A stretch of 64,000 bases of DNA from Clostridia bacterium (GTDB lineage: Bacteria > Bacillota > Clostridia > Christensenellales > UMGS416), in contig JAFGUF010000032.1 of NCBI GenBank assembly GCA_016938675.1, forward strand, positions 35,238-99,237, given 5' to 3'. A model generated the notes under the pieces. That model ran no database searches, had not been told where the DNA came from, and saw only the letters and a program-made list of their open reading frames with translations. Position numbers and translations under genes: made by a program. Of this stretch, positions 44,733 to 56,023 are shown piece by piece (position 1 is the stretch's first letter; each line of letters begins with the position of its first letter).

Positions 44733-44957
44733 ATGGATACTGGATTAATCGCAATAGCTGCAGGTATAGCAGTTTTCACGGCGGTAGGCGCAGGCGTTGG
44801 CATGGGCTTTGCGACAGGAAAGATAGCAGAGGCTATCTCAAGACAGCCGGAAGCGTCGGGCAAAATAATGACTGCGATGTTCATAGGCTTCGGTCTTGCT
44901 GAATCTACTGCTATTTACGGCTTCGTTATAGCAATTATGCTTTTCGCTAAGGTATAA
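44733..44957 (+). CDS. atpE: F-type ATPase subunit c
   Basis: A 74-residue hairpin of two membrane helices joined by the polar loop SRQPEAS. The ion-binding Glu57 lies in FGLAESTAIYGFVIA. Ser58, Thr59 and Tyr62 match the TM2 part of the Na+ signature known from Ilyobacter, but the TM1 glutamine is Met24 (GVGMGFATG). Ion choice is therefore not settled by sequence. ATG 44733 after AAAAGGAG. Confidence 0.95.
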   Translation: MDTGLIAIAAGIAVFTAVGAGVGMGFATGKIAEAISRQPEASGKIMTAMFIGFGLAESTAIYGFVIAIMLFAKV

Positions 44958-44985
44958 AAGGCAAAAGAACCGGGAGGAAATTGAA

Positions 44986-45474
44986 ATGCCATTAGGATTA
45001 GATTTTTTAACGCTAGGAGCTCATATTCTTAATATCTTAGTTCTATTTTTAGTGCTCAGACTTTTGCTCTATAAGCCCATAAAGAAATTTATCGAAAACA
45101 GGGCAAACAGCTATACACAGAGAGAAGAAGATGTAGCAAATGCGGAAAAGAAGGCACAGGAACTGAAGGCGAAATACGAAAGTCAGCTGAAAGCTGCTGA
45201 GAATGAGGCTGAAACCTTGGTGCTGGATTCCAGGAAGGACGCAAACAAGAGAGCAGACGAAATAATTCATCAGGCAAGAGAACAGGCTGATGAAATGCTG
45301 GAGCTTGCAAGAAAAGAGATTAAGGAAGAGAGAGCCAATGCACAGGTAGCCATGAGAGAAGAAGTGGCTGACCTTGCTATAGGCATTGCAGGACGTGTGC
45401 TTGAAAGGGAAGTAAGCGCAGAGGACAACAAGCGCATTATTGACACATTCCTTAACAAAAAGCGAATAGGATAG
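44986..45474 (+). CDS. atpF: F-type ATPase subunit b
   Basis: A 162-residue peripheral-stalk subunit: one N-terminal membrane helix (about 8-28) and a long charged helix rich in Ala, Glu and Lys, followed by the C-terminal ADLAIGIAGRVLEREVS region that meets delta. The length is normal, so it does not carry the missing delta N-domain as a fusion. ATG 44986 after GGGAGG. Confidence 0.95.
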   Translation: MPLGLDFLTLGAHILNILVLFLVLRLLLYKPIKKFIENRANSYTQREEDVANAEKKAQELKAKYESQLKAAENEAETLVLDSRKDANKRADEIIHQAREQADEMLELARKEIKEERANAQVAMREEVADLAIGIAGRVLEREVSAEDNKRIIDTFLNKKRIG

Positions 45475-45487
45475 GAAGGTTAATCAA

Positions 45488-45706
45488 ATGGAAGGGCTAT
45501 TAATTAGCGCTTTTAGGCTGGATGAAGAAACAGTAAAAAAGCTGGAGAAGAAATTTTCAAAAGAGATTGGAGAAGAGGTCAAATTCAGACAAGAAATTGA
45601 CCATACTTTGATTGGCGGATTTATAGTAAGTATCAGACATCACCGATATGATTATTCGCTTAAAGACAAGCTTAATGATATGAAGCAGTTTCTGCTTGAG
45701 GGTTAA
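45488..45706 (+). CDS. atpH: F-type ATPase delta subunit reduced to its C-terminal domain
   Basis: Only 72 residues against about 180 for normal AtpH. The sequence matches the OSCP/delta C-terminal domain: ISAFRLDEETVKKLEKKFSK, a variable strand, IDHTLIGGFIVSI and a final helix. The N-terminal six-helix domain, which binds the N-termini of the alpha subunits, is absent, and only 13 bp separate the gene from atpF, so no hidden upstream part exists. ATG 45488 has GGAAGG upstream. The usual GDxxxDxS segment reads RHHRYDYS. Whether it still links stalk and head is unclear. Confidence 0.85.
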   Translation: MEGLLISAFRLDEETVKKLEKKFSKEIGEEVKFRQEIDHTLIGGFIVSIRHHRYDYSLKDKLNDMKQFLLEG

Positions 45707-45746
45707 GGTGTATATCCACTATGGCATAGAAAGGCACTAATAATAT

Positions 45747-47372
45747 ATGGATATGTATATAGAATCAATAAGTGAACTTAAAAAACAGGTAAGTTCATTT
45801 GATCATACAGTCGGAATGAGAAGAGAAGGTACCGTATTAAAGGCCGGTGACGGAATTGTGCAGATATCCGGGCTCTTGGAATGCAAATACGGCGAGCTGC
45901 TTGAATTCGAAAATGGCGAGTTCGGAATAGCTTTCAATATGGAGGAAGAGACAGTGGGCGCAGTTCTTCTGTCGAATTCAGCCGAAATAGCAGAAGGCGA
46001 AAAGGTGCTGGGCAGCGAAAAAGTTGTAGAGGTTCCTGTCGGCGATGAGCTTTTGGGCAGAGTGGTCAATCCCTTGGGACAGCCGCTTGATAATGAAGGA
46101 AGAATAAAGACAAAGCATTTTCGTACAATTGAATACCCGGCGCCTAGGATAATGGACAGGCATCCTGTAAATGTGCCGATGAGTACGGGGCTTATGGCGA
46201 TAGACTCAATGATACCGATAGGAAGAGGCCAGCGTGAGCTGATAATCGGCGACAGGCAAACGGGAAAAACTGCTATCGCAATTGACACAATAATAAACCA
46301 AAAACATAATGATGTAATATGCGTTTATGTAGCCATCGGCCAGAAGGCTTCATCCATCGCGCAGATAATCAGCGTATTGGAAGAAAACGGAGCGATGGAC
46401 TACACAACAGTTGTCGTGGCAACGGCCAGCGACTCCGCGCCGATGCAGTATATTGCGCCGTATGCGGGCTGTGCGATGGCGGAGGACTTCATGTACAGGG
46501 GCAGAGATGTGCTAATTGTATATGATGACCTTTCAAAGCACGCTGTAGCGTATAGAACCATGTCACTGCTTTTAAGGAGGCCACCAGGGCGCGAAGCGTA
46601 CCCGGGTGATGTATTCTATCTGCACTCCAGATTGCTGGAGAGGGCTGCCAGACTATCTGAGGCCAGAGGAGGCGGATCAATGACCGCGCTTCCAATAGTT
46701 GAAACCATGGCAGGAGATATATCTGCATATATACCCACAAATGTAATTTCAATTACTGATGGACAGATTTTCCTTGAGTCGGAGCTTTTCTTTGCCGGTG
46801 TGCGGCCCGCGGTAAACGTTGGTCTATCCGTATCCCGTGTGGGCGGAGCTGCGCAGAAAAAGGCGATGAAGAAGGTATCCGGAACATTGCGCATGGAGCT
46901 TGCACAATATAGGGAGATGGTAGTATTTGCGCAGTTCTCATCGGAGCTTGATAAAGCTACTCAGAAGCTTTTGGCAAGCGGTGAGAGACTGACGGAGATG
47001 CTTAAGCAGCCGCAGTTTACTCCGTTCCCGTTTGAAGAGCAGGTACTTTTGCTTTATGTTGTAAAAAGAGATGTAATACTTTCAGTCCCAGTTAAAAGAA
47101 TGGGTGAATTCAAGAAAGAGTTCATGGAATTTATAAAGGTTCATTACCGTGAACTTCTAAGAAAGATACAGAAATCCGGCGAAATAACAGACGATGATAA
47201 AAAGCTAGCCGATGAAGCACTAAAAGTATTTATGAAGACATTTATGCCGGAAGAAAATGAAGATGCGCAGAAAGCCGACGATACTCCGGATGATACAGCA
47301 CTGGAGGATGAAGCAGAATCAGCTGAAGCAAATAAGAAAGAACCAGCGGAGCTAGAGGAAGCGGGCAAATAG
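45747..47372 (+). CDS. atpA: F-type ATPase subunit alpha
   Basis: A 541-residue non-catalytic head subunit. The N-terminal helix [11 protein letters not shown] that normally docks on delta is present. The nucleotide loop is [14 protein letters not shown] (about 173-186), and [15 protein letters not shown] and [15 protein letters not shown] are conserved. The C-terminus has an acidic low-complexity tail of about 40 residues beyond the usual end, rich in Glu, Asp and Ala. ATG 45747 has a weak, distant AAAGG. Confidence 0.96.
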   Translation: MDMYIESISELKKQVSSFDHTVGMRREGTVLKAGDGIVQISGLLECKYGELLEFENGEFGIAFNMEEETVGAVLLSNSAEIAEGEKVLGSEKVVEVPVGDELLGRVVNPLGQPLDNEGRIKTKHFRTIEYPAPRIMDRHPVNVPMSTGLMAIDSMIPIGRGQRELIIGDRQTGKTAIAIDTIINQKHNDVICVYVAIGQKASSIAQIISVLEENGAMDYTTVVVATASDSAPMQYIAPYAGCAMAEDFMYRGRDVLIVYDDLSKHAVAYRTMSLLLRRPPGREAYPGDVFYLHSRLLERAARLSEARGGGSMTALPIVETMAGDISAYIPTNVISITDGQIFLESELFFAGVRPAVNVGLSVSRVGGAAQKKAMKKVSGTLRMELAQYREMVVFAQFSSELDKATQKLLASGERLTEMLKQPQFTPFPFEEQVLLLYVVKRDVILSVPVKRMGEFKKEFMEFIKVHYRELLRKIQKSGEITDDDKKLADEALKVFMKTFMPEENEDAQKADDTPDDTALEDEAESAEANKKEPAELEEAGK

Positions 47373-47373
47373 G

Positions 47374-48240
47374 ATGAATATTACTGAGATAAAAGGCAGA
47401 ATAGCATCTATTGAACAAACACGGAAAATAACAAAAGCCATGTATCTGATATCTTCTGTAAAGATGCGCAAAGCGCTGTCTAAGCTTGAAAAAAACGCAA
47501 CATACCTAGACAGGCTTCGCATGACAATCAAGGATATCCTATTGCACAGCGGCGATATCGATCATCCGTTTATTAAGGACTGCACCGGCAACAGAACAGC
47601 ATTTATTGTAATTGCAGGCGATAAAGGCCTTGCAGGGCCATTCAATAACAATGTTCTTAACATGGCGATAAAGCACATGGAAGGCTGCGAGGAAAGATTC
47701 CTTTTTACAATAGGACATATGGCAACAAGCTTCTTCAATAGAAAAAATTACATGGTTGATATTGAATTCCTGCACACAGCGCAGAATCCGGAGCTGTATC
47801 ACGCACGGCAGATATCGGAAGTATTAATCGACCTGTTTACGCAGGGGCACGTTGACAGAATTGAAATAATCTATACACACCTTATTTCTACACTTTCGCA
47901 GGAACCAAGGGCGATTACATTGCTTCCTATGGACCTTGATTTTTTTGTTGACGTTAAAGAAGACAGCAATTTCGGCGGAACATTCCAGTATGACCCTTCG
48001 CCAAAAAGCGTATTTGATACCCTTGTGCCGCAGTATCTGATCGGAGTAATATATTCTGTGCTGGTTCAGTCGTATGCTAGCGAGCAGTGCAGCAGGATGG
48101 CGGCTATGGACAGCGCTACGCAGAACGCTGACGATATTATTAAGGATTTAAGGCTGAAATTCTCCCGTGCTAGGCAGGCGGCAGTAACAAATGAAATGCT
48201 GGAAGTGGCAAATGCCACAAACGCAGTATTAGACTTATAA
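47374..48240 (+). CDS. atpG: F-type ATPase subunit gamma
   Basis: A 288-residue rotor shaft. Both conserved ends are there: MNITEIKGRIASIEQTRKIT with AMYLISSVKMRKA at the start and AAMDSATQNADDII with ARQAAVTNEMLEV near the end, which form the coiled coil in the head. IVIAGDKGLAGPFNNNV is typical of the central domain. The start is 1 bp after the atpA stop. Confidence 0.96.
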   Translation: MNITEIKGRIASIEQTRKITKAMYLISSVKMRKALSKLEKNATYLDRLRMTIKDILLHSGDIDHPFIKDCTGNRTAFIVIAGDKGLAGPFNNNVLNMAIKHMEGCEERFLFTIGHMATSFFNRKNYMVDIEFLHTAQNPELYHARQISEVLIDLFTQGHVDRIEIIYTHLISTLSQEPRAITLLPMDLDFFVDVKEDSNFGGTFQYDPSPKSVFDTLVPQYLIGVIYSVLVQSYASEQCSRMAAMDSATQNADDIIKDLRLKFSRARQAAVTNEMLEVANATNAVLDL

Positions 48241-48251
48241 AGAGGCAGTAA

Positions 48252-50059
<1,808 letters not shown>

Positions 50060-50130
50060 TACTGTTACAGTAATAATTAACGTATATTTAGTATAATTAT
50101 TTTAAATATTAATCTGTTGCCATAAAAAAG

Positions 50131-50159
50131 TTGATATATCTATTTAATTTGTATATAAT
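50131..50159 (+). promoter_or_regulatory. Sigma-A promoter of rpiB-upp-V-ATPase
   Basis: TTGATA (50131-50136), 17 bp, TATAAT (50154-50159). The start near 50166 is 26 bp before rpiB. Small gaps onward suggest one long transcript through upp and the ntp genes. Confidence 0.83.
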
Positions 50160-50191
50160 AAATTGGACATATGAGTAAAGGAGCACTATTA

Positions 50192-50626
50192 ATGATTTGC
50201 ATAGGCAGCGATCATGCAGCTTTTGAGCTGAAAAATCATCTTAGAGACTACTTAATAAATAAGGGCTATGAGGTAAAAGATATTGGAGTTGATTCTCCAA
50301 TTTCGGTTAATTACCCCAAATATGCAGAAAAAGTTGCGCGTGAAGTTGCCTCCGGCAGCTGCCAGTACGGCATCACTCTCTGCGGAACGGGAATTGGCGC
50401 ATCAATGGCGGCCTCAAGAGTGAAGGGAATAAGGTGCGCTCTTTGCACGAACACATTCATGGCCAGGCTTGCAAGGCAGCACAATGATGCCAATGTACTT
50501 GCTCTGGGCGGCCGCGTATTAGGAAACGGACTGGCGGAGGAAATGGTGGATGTATTTTTAAATACTGAGTTTGAAGGCGGCAGGCACGCTGTGCGCGTGG
50601 CTATGCTGGACGATATAAAAGATTAA
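50192..50626 (+). CDS. rpiB: Ribose-5-phosphate isomerase B
   Basis: A 144-residue RpiB/LacAB-type sugar-phosphate isomerase. IGSDHAAFELKNHL opens the protein, and GITLCGTGIGASMAASR holds the catalytic cysteine and anion site. The frame is open to ATG 50171, but AAAGGAG follows that codon and fits ATG 50192. rpiB and upp next to the ATPase genes is a familiar Firmicutes arrangement. Confidence 0.94.
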   Translation: MICIGSDHAAFELKNHLRDYLINKGYEVKDIGVDSPISVNYPKYAEKVAREVASGSCQYGITLCGTGIGASMAASRVKGIRCALCTNTFMARLARQHNDANVLALGGRVLGNGLAEEMVDVFLNTEFEGGRHAVRVAMLDDIKD

Positions 50627-50652
50627 AATAGAAAGAAGAAAGGCGAGCAAAA

Positions 50653-51282
50653 ATGGGCAAACTTCACGTAATGGATCATCCCCTAATTCAACACAAGCTA
50701 ACACTGATAAGAGATAAGGAAACCGGACCTAAGGAATTCAGAGAATTATTGGACGAAGTAGCCACACTGATGGGCTATGAAGTTACCCGTGATCTGCCTC
50801 TTACGGAGGTGGATATTGAGACTCCCGTTTCAAGAACAAAATCAAAAGTTATTGCTGGCAAGAAGCTGGGCATTGTTCCTGTATTAAGGGCTGGGCTTGG
50901 CATGGTGGACGGCCTTTTGAAGCTGGTTCCTGCTGCAAGAGTTGGGCATGTAGGACTGTACAGAGACCCAGAGACTCTAAACCCTGTTGAGTATTACTGC
51001 AAGCTTCCTGCGGATGTATTTGAAAGGCAGCTGATAGTAGTTGATCCGATGCTGGCAACCGGCGGCAGCGCATCTGCGGCAATTGGATTTCTAAAAGAAT
51101 ATGGATGTACATCTATAAAATTAATGTGCCTTATCGCGGCACCTGAAGGAATTGAAAGAATACAAAAGGATCATCCTGATGTCGATATTTATGTCAGCGC
51201 AGTGGATGAAAAGCTGAATGACCATGGATATATAGTCCCGGGCCTTGGCGACGCTGGCGACAGATTGTACGGTACAAAGTAG
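50653..51282 (+). CDS. upp: Uracil phosphoribosyltransferase
   Basis: A 209-residue enzyme salvaging uracil to UMP with [24 protein letters not shown] is the family opening, [16 protein letters not shown] the uracil region, and [12 protein letters not shown] the PRPP loop. The end [14 protein letters not shown] is typical. ATG 50653 after AAAGGCGAG. It lies 14 bp before the V-ATPase operon and probably shares its transcript. Confidence 0.97.
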   Translation: MGKLHVMDHPLIQHKLTLIRDKETGPKEFRELLDEVATLMGYEVTRDLPLTEVDIETPVSRTKSKVIAGKKLGIVPVLRAGLGMVDGLLKLVPAARVGHVGLYRDPETLNPVEYYCKLPADVFERQLIVVDPMLATGGSASAAIGFLKEYGCTSIKLMCLIAAPEGIERIQKDHPDVDIYVSAVDEKLNDHGYIVPGLGDAGDRLYGTK

Positions 51283-51296
51283 AGAGAGGATTTGCA

Positions 51297-51620
51297 ATGT
51301 CAAACAGTGCATTGATAAAAAAAGTAAAAGATGCAGAAAAAAAAGCTGCGGACATGCGAGTAAAGGCGATGGAAGACAGCCGTTTGGAAATCCGCAAAGC
51401 TGAAGAAGAAACATCAAAAGAAAAGGAGCAGACACTGAAAGATGCCAGAGCGGCATCAAGGGCTGCTCTTAAAAAAGTGCAGGAAGAAGCAAAAACTGAA
51501 TCTGCAGTTATTAGGGATAAAGAAATAGAAAAAAATAATGAACTAAAAGAGCAGGTAAAATCAAAGCTTCCTCAGGCAGTTAAATTCATAATAGACAATG
51601 CGAGAGAAGGAATGAATTAA
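51297..51620 (+). CDS. ntpF: V-type ATPase peripheral-stalk subunit (NtpF/AhaH-like)
   Basis: A 107-residue, highly charged helical protein, one long coiled coil (KVKDAEKKAADMRVKAMEDS onward), with a short C-terminal helix AVKFIIDNAREGM. It pairs with NtpE in the peripheral stalk. The first gene of an operon in the Enterococcus hirae order FIKECGABD. ATG 51297 after AGAGAGGA; its stop overlaps the ntpI start. Confidence 0.9.
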   Translation: MSNSALIKKVKDAEKKAADMRVKAMEDSRLEIRKAEEETSKEKEQTLKDARAASRAALKKVQEEAKTESAVIRDKEIEKNNELKEQVKSKLPQAVKFIIDNAREGMN

Positions 51621-53578
51621 TGGCAATAGTACCTTTAAAGAAAGTTACTCTTCTTGCACTGAACAGAGAAAGAGGGAATATCCTTAACGCAATTCAATCC
51701 TATGGGAACCTGCACATCAATAAGATTGAAGACAGCGATGATATTTTCACATACAATTTCAATAGTGAAAACAACGACATAGAAAAACTGCGCAGCAAGC
51801 TAAATGACGTGACTGCAGCCATAAAAGCGCTCACTACCTATGATGAAAGAAAAAAGGAGTTTCTCGCGCCGAAGCCTGAGCTTACAATGCAGGATTTGGA
51901 AAAGGTTCTTTTAAATAGCGAATTAGCTGATCAAACAATTGACGAGTTCCTAAAAAACAGGAATGAGGCAATGGATGTAAGAAGTGAACTGCTTAGAATC
52001 GAAAGCAGTATTTCGCAGATTTACCCTTGGCATAGTATGGATGTTGACGTTGCTCAGATTGAGGACACATCAACCTGCAGGATAATGGCCGGCACAGTGC
52101 CTGTTCTGGAATTTCCTGAATACTCAAAAACCATCGACGAAATAGAATTTGCAGAACATGAGAAAATATATACAGACAGAGATAATGTATATGTTCTTTT
52201 AATGTACCACAATAACGGCAATGAAGAAGTAACTCCTGCTAATTTCAAGCATTCTTTCACAAAATATAATTTCTCTTTTGATGAGGGAACTCCGGCAGAA
52301 TACATAAAAAATCTGCGCAGGAAAGAAAAAGAACTTAAAAAAAGACAGGACGAGCTTCTTGACGCTGAAAAGATTTTGGCTGCAAATTTGACCGAACTGG
52401 AAAAATATTATGACGCACTTACTGCAAAGATTGACCTTTTAGAACAGGTCAATAACTTCGGAGGAACTGATTATGTGTTTCTGCTTGAGGGCTGGATAGG
52501 TGCACACGACGTCGAAAAATTCCAGAAGCTGATTGAAGACACAGTAACAGAAGGATACGAACTTACCTTTAAAGACGCAGAAAAAGACGAAGAGTATCCG
52601 ACGCTATATGAAAATAACGCAGTTGTTGCGCCATTTGAATTTGTAACCAATATGTTTGCAACGTCAAAAACAGCATCAGTCGACCCGAACACATCCATGG
52701 CGCCGTTTTTCGCGCTGTTTTTCGGAATGATGCTATCAGATGCTGGATACGGATTAATCCTGGCTCTCGGCGCTGCGTTTGTATATTTCCGCACCAGAAA
52801 CTCAGAAGGCAAGGGCAACAGCCTGCTTGCATTGCTTGCTATAAGCGGCGTATCAACAATTTTCTGGGGCATTATGTTCGGCGGATACATGGGTTTTTCA
52901 TTAAAGCCTGTGCTTTTTAACCCAATTGAGGAGCCAATACTTACACTTGGCTTAAGCCTGCTTTTAGGTATTATTCAGATACTATACGGAATGATTCTCC
53001 GTGCTGTAATGCTGATAAAGCAAAAGCGTACTATGGAGGCAGTCAGCCAGCAATTCACGTGGATAACACTGCTTTTGGGAATTGTTATTCTGGCTTTCCC
53101 TAAAACCTATATGTTTATAGGTGAGGAAGCGCCAGCTGCTGTAGTAGCCTTTGGACAGATAGGCACATATATTGCACTGGTTGGCTTTGCAGGCATATTG
53201 ATTCTCGGCGGATACGGACAGAAGGGCCTAAAGAGAATTACAGGCGGTGTAGGCTCGTTAATGGACATAACAGGCTATTTAAGCGATATTTTAAGCTATG
53301 CAAGGCTTTTCGGGCTTGGATTGGCGACAGGCGTAATAGGAATGATAGTAAACCAGATGGCAGGTATGATGGCACATGGAGTCGGGGGATGGATCGCCGC
53401 GGTGGTAATATTTGTTGGCGTTCACTTATTTAACTTGGCTATTAACTCATTGGGCGCGTATGTGCACTCCACAAGGCTGCAGTACGTTGAATTTTTCGGA
53501 AAATTCTTTGTTGACGGCGGAATACCTTTCAAAAAATTCGCGCCGGTAACGAAGTATTATAATATAAGACACAATTAA
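51620..53578 (+). CDS. ntpI: V-type ATPase subunit I (stator membrane subunit)
   Basis: A 652-residue subunit equivalent to subunit a. The cytosolic N-terminal half (about 1-340) has long helical hairpins that bind the stalks. The C-terminal half has seven or eight membrane helices with MLSDAGYGLILAL, SYARLFGLGLATGVIGMIV (channel arginine region) and VHLFNLAINSLGAYVHSTRLQ. ATG 51620 overlaps the ntpF stop (TAATG). Confidence 0.95.
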   Translation: MAIVPLKKVTLLALNRERGNILNAIQSYGNLHINKIEDSDDIFTYNFNSENNDIEKLRSKLNDVTAAIKALTTYDERKKEFLAPKPELTMQDLEKVLLNSELADQTIDEFLKNRNEAMDVRSELLRIESSISQIYPWHSMDVDVAQIEDTSTCRIMAGTVPVLEFPEYSKTIDEIEFAEHEKIYTDRDNVYVLLMYHNNGNEEVTPANFKHSFTKYNFSFDEGTPAEYIKNLRRKEKELKKRQDELLDAEKILAANLTELEKYYDALTAKIDLLEQVNNFGGTDYVFLLEGWIGAHDVEKFQKLIEDTVTEGYELTFKDAEKDEEYPTLYENNAVVAPFEFVTNMFATSKTASVDPNTSMAPFFALFFGMMLSDAGYGLILALGAAFVYFRTRNSEGKGNSLLALLAISGVSTIFWGIMFGGYMGFSLKPVLFNPIEEPILTLGLSLLLGIIQILYGMILRAVMLIKQKRTMEAVSQQFTWITLLLGIVILAFPKTYMFIGEEAPAAVVAFGQIGTYIALVGFAGILILGGYGQKGLKRITGGVGSLMDITGYLSDILSYARLFGLGLATGVIGMIVNQMAGMMAHGVGGWIAAVVIFVGVHLFNLAINSLGAYVHSTRLQYVEFFGKFFVDGGIPFKKFAPVTKYYNIRHN

Positions 53579-53597
53579 CTTTAGGAGGAATTTTTAT

Positions 53598-54068
53598 ATG
53601 AATTGGGCTATTGTTTTAGGATATATCGGTATTGCATTGGCAGGCGGACTGGCAGGCATAGGTTCTGCTATTGGCGTATCATTGGCTGGACAGGCTGCAG
53701 CCGGAGTCATCAGTGAAGACCCGGATAAATTTGGTAAGGTACTGCTGATGGAACTTCTGCCCGGAACACAGGGAATCTACGGCCTAGTTGTTGCAATACT
53801 TATAATGATGAAGATGGGCGTATTCGGAACAGGTGTTGAAATGACATTTGTAAACGGATTCAAGCTATTTGCAGCATCACTGCCTATCGGTATCCTTGGA
53901 TTATATTCAGGAATACACCAGGGCAAAGCAGCGGTTGCTGGCATACACCTTATCGGACAAAGAGGTGACCAGTCCGGCCGTGCTCTTACAATGTGCGCAG
54001 CTGTTGAGCTTTATGCTGTTTTCGGACTGCTGATTTCATTGCTTGCTATACTTCTTGGAGTAAATTAA
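53598..54068 (+). CDS. ntpK: V-type ATPase rotor subunit K with full Na+ ligand set
   Basis: A 156-residue proteolipid with four membrane helices (a duplicated hairpin). The residues that bind Na+ in Enterococcus hirae NtpK all have counterparts: Leu54, Thr57 and Gln58 (LLPGTQGIYG), Gln108 (SGIHQGKAA) and Glu137 (AAVELYAVFG). Only the second hairpin carries the carboxylate, as in E. hirae. A Na+-translocating V-type ATPase is therefore likely. ATG 53598 after TAGGAGGA. Confidence 0.96.
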   Translation: MNWAIVLGYIGIALAGGLAGIGSAIGVSLAGQAAAGVISEDPDKFGKVLLMELLPGTQGIYGLVVAILIMMKMGVFGTGVEMTFVNGFKLFAASLPIGILGLYSGIHQGKAAVAGIHLIGQRGDQSGRALTMCAAVELYAVFGLLISLLAILLGVN

Positions 54069-54073
54069 GCATT

Positions 54074-54667
54074 ATGAAAGGTATAGATAATATTGTAAAA
54101 GCAATACTAGACGATGCCAAAGCAGATGTACAAGCCACAAAGGACCAGACAAAGCAGCAGATTAAGCAGATGAAAGACAAAGCAAAAGCAGAAATCGAAA
54201 AACAGGTTTCAGCAATGGAGAAGGAAACTGCAAAAAAATCTGAAGAGCTAAAAAGGCGCGAAAAGACCATTATGGAAGTTGAAATCAGGCGTAATAACCT
54301 GATGGTAAAGCGTGAAATGGTAGACGAGGCCTTCAGTCTTGCGTATAAATCACTGTGTGAACTTAGCCCTGCTGACTATGACTCCGTTGTGCTTTCAATG
54401 ATTATGGAAGCAGCGGATACAGGAGACGAGGAAGTTGTGCCGGGCAAGGATCAGAAAATCAGCCAGAAACTTGTGGATGAAGCGAATGCTAGGCTGAAGT
54501 CTGCAAAGCGCAACGGAAATCTAAAGCTAAGCAAGGATACAGGCGATTTCACAGGCGGTTTTGTGATGCGGAGCAAAGGTATAGAGACAAACTGCACCTT
54601 TAGCATGCTTATTGGGCAACTGAAACCGAATCTTGAAAACCAAGTGGCGAATATTCTGTTTGGATAA
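54074..54667 (+). CDS. ntpE: V-type ATPase peripheral-stalk subunit E
   Basis: A 197-residue subunit: a long charged N-terminal helix (about 1-95) and a C-terminal globular domain with DTGDFTGGFVMRSKGIETN, a mark of subunit E. It pairs with NtpF. ATG 54074 lacks a strong ribosome site and lies 5 bp after ntpK, so translation may be coupled. Confidence 0.92.
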   Translation: MKGIDNIVKAILDDAKADVQATKDQTKQQIKQMKDKAKAEIEKQVSAMEKETAKKSEELKRREKTIMEVEIRRNNLMVKREMVDEAFSLAYKSLCELSPADYDSVVLSMIMEAADTGDEEVVPGKDQKISQKLVDEANARLKSAKRNGNLKLSKDTGDFTGGFVMRSKGIETNCTFSMLIGQLKPNLENQVANILFG

Positions 54668-54701
54668 CTTTAAACATATAACAACGAAGAGAGGCTAGAA
54701 C

Positions 54702-55697
54702 ATGCCGTGCAGCAGCGTACATTATTCTGTAGCCAGAATTAAAGTATTGGAAAAGAGAATATTAAACGATGATAAAATTGACCGCATGCTTTCAGCAAAT
54801 GACGCAGGCGGTGCATTTAAGGTGCTTATAGACAGCGAATACGGCGGTGTACCTGTGGAAAAACCGAGGGATTTTGAGCAGATGATTAAAAACGAGCTTA
54901 AGGATTCGTACTCACTCATAAACCGAATAACACCGGATGAGGAATTAAGCGATGTCTTTATACTGCGCTATGATTATCAAAATGCCAAAGCTTACCTTAA
55001 AATGAGAATGTCTGGAACGGATGAAGACAACGCCGTAACAGATGCAGGCAAATATGACGCCAAAGAATTACGTGAGATGATATTTGAGCATGACACAAAG
55101 GGATTGCCTGAACATCTGGCAAAAGCTATAGACACCGCTCTTAAGCAGCTGAATATAGGAATAACGCCGCAGGAACTGGATACATTAATGGACACAGCAT
55201 ACACAAACTATTGTGTCGATTTGGCAGCTAGGAAGAAAAGCCCGTTCTTACTTGAATATATTCAAACGAAAATTGACTTTACCAATATTCTGATGATGCT
55301 TAGAGTAAGGAAGATGGATGCGGATTTTGACCTATTCGCTGCGGCCTATGACGAAGGCGGAATAATTGATTTCAAAACTTTCAAAAAGGCTTACAGCCAA
55401 AGTGATGAGGCTGTGCCGAAATTTTTCAGAAATACGGGATACGGCGCAAAACTTGAAAAGAAGATAGAAGAAGCTATAAGCGGCGGACGTACATGGGTGT
55501 TCGGCAAATATCTGGATAATACTTTAGCTTCAATAGTGGGCAAATATAATAATAATCTTTTTTCAGTTGAGCCTGTAATAGGATATCTGCTTGCGAAGGA
55601 AAACGAGGCAAGGGTAATCAGGATGATAATGACAGGAAAACTTAACAATATGTCACAGGAAGCTATTAAAGAAAGGCTGCGTGATATATATGTATAA
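54702..55697 (+). CDS. ntpC: V-type ATPase subunit C (rotor adapter)
   Basis: A 331-residue, mostly helical funnel-shaped protein that joins the K ring to the central stalk. YHVARI-type opening (HYSVARIKVLEKRIL), LRYDYQNAKAYLK and the end IGYLLAKENEARVIRMIMTG are characteristic. ATG 54702 after AGAGAGG. Its end overlaps ntpG. Confidence 0.94.
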   Translation: MPCSSVHYSVARIKVLEKRILNDDKIDRMLSANDAGGAFKVLIDSEYGGVPVEKPRDFEQMIKNELKDSYSLINRITPDEELSDVFILRYDYQNAKAYLKMRMSGTDEDNAVTDAGKYDAKELREMIFEHDTKGLPEHLAKAIDTALKQLNIGITPQELDTLMDTAYTNYCVDLAARKKSPFLLEYIQTKIDFTNILMMLRVRKMDADFDLFAAAYDEGGIIDFKTFKKAYSQSDEAVPKFFRNTGYGAKLEKKIEEAISGGRTWVFGKYLDNTLASIVGKYNNNLFSVEPVIGYLLAKENEARVIRMIMTGKLNNMSQEAIKERLRDIYV

Positions 55698-56022
55698 AAT
55701 TGCGGTAATAGGAGACAGGGATTCTGTGCTAGGGTTTAAGGCGCTTGGCGTAAGCACGCACTTTGCATATGACGCTGAAAGAGCAAATACTCTGATAAAG
55801 AGGATGGCAAGGGAAAAATTTGCAGTAATTTTTATTACAGAAGAATTAGCCGAGATGTGCATAGAAACTATTGACCGATATAAGGCGAGAACAATACCAG
55901 CGATAATACCTATTCCATCCAATCAAGGAAGCACGGGAATAGGCATGAAGCTTTTGAATGCCAATGTTGAAAAAGCTGTTGGCATAAATATATTGCATAA
56001 TGATGACGAAGGGGGCTCATAA
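55690..56022 (+). CDS. ntpG: V-type ATPase central-stalk subunit F
   Basis: A 110-residue small alpha/beta subunit of the rotor (named NtpG in E. hirae, subunit F elsewhere). [19 protein letters not shown] is the family start, and [12 protein letters not shown] is typical. ATG 55690 lies inside the end of ntpC. An in-frame GTG at 55681 is closer to AAAGG and cannot be excluded. Confidence 0.93.
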   Translation: MYKIAVIGDRDSVLGFKALGVSTHFAYDAERANTLIKRMAREKFAVIFITEELAEMCIETIDRYKARTIPAIIPIPSNQGSTGIGMKLLNANVEKAVGINILHNDDEGGS

Positions 56023-56023
56023 A

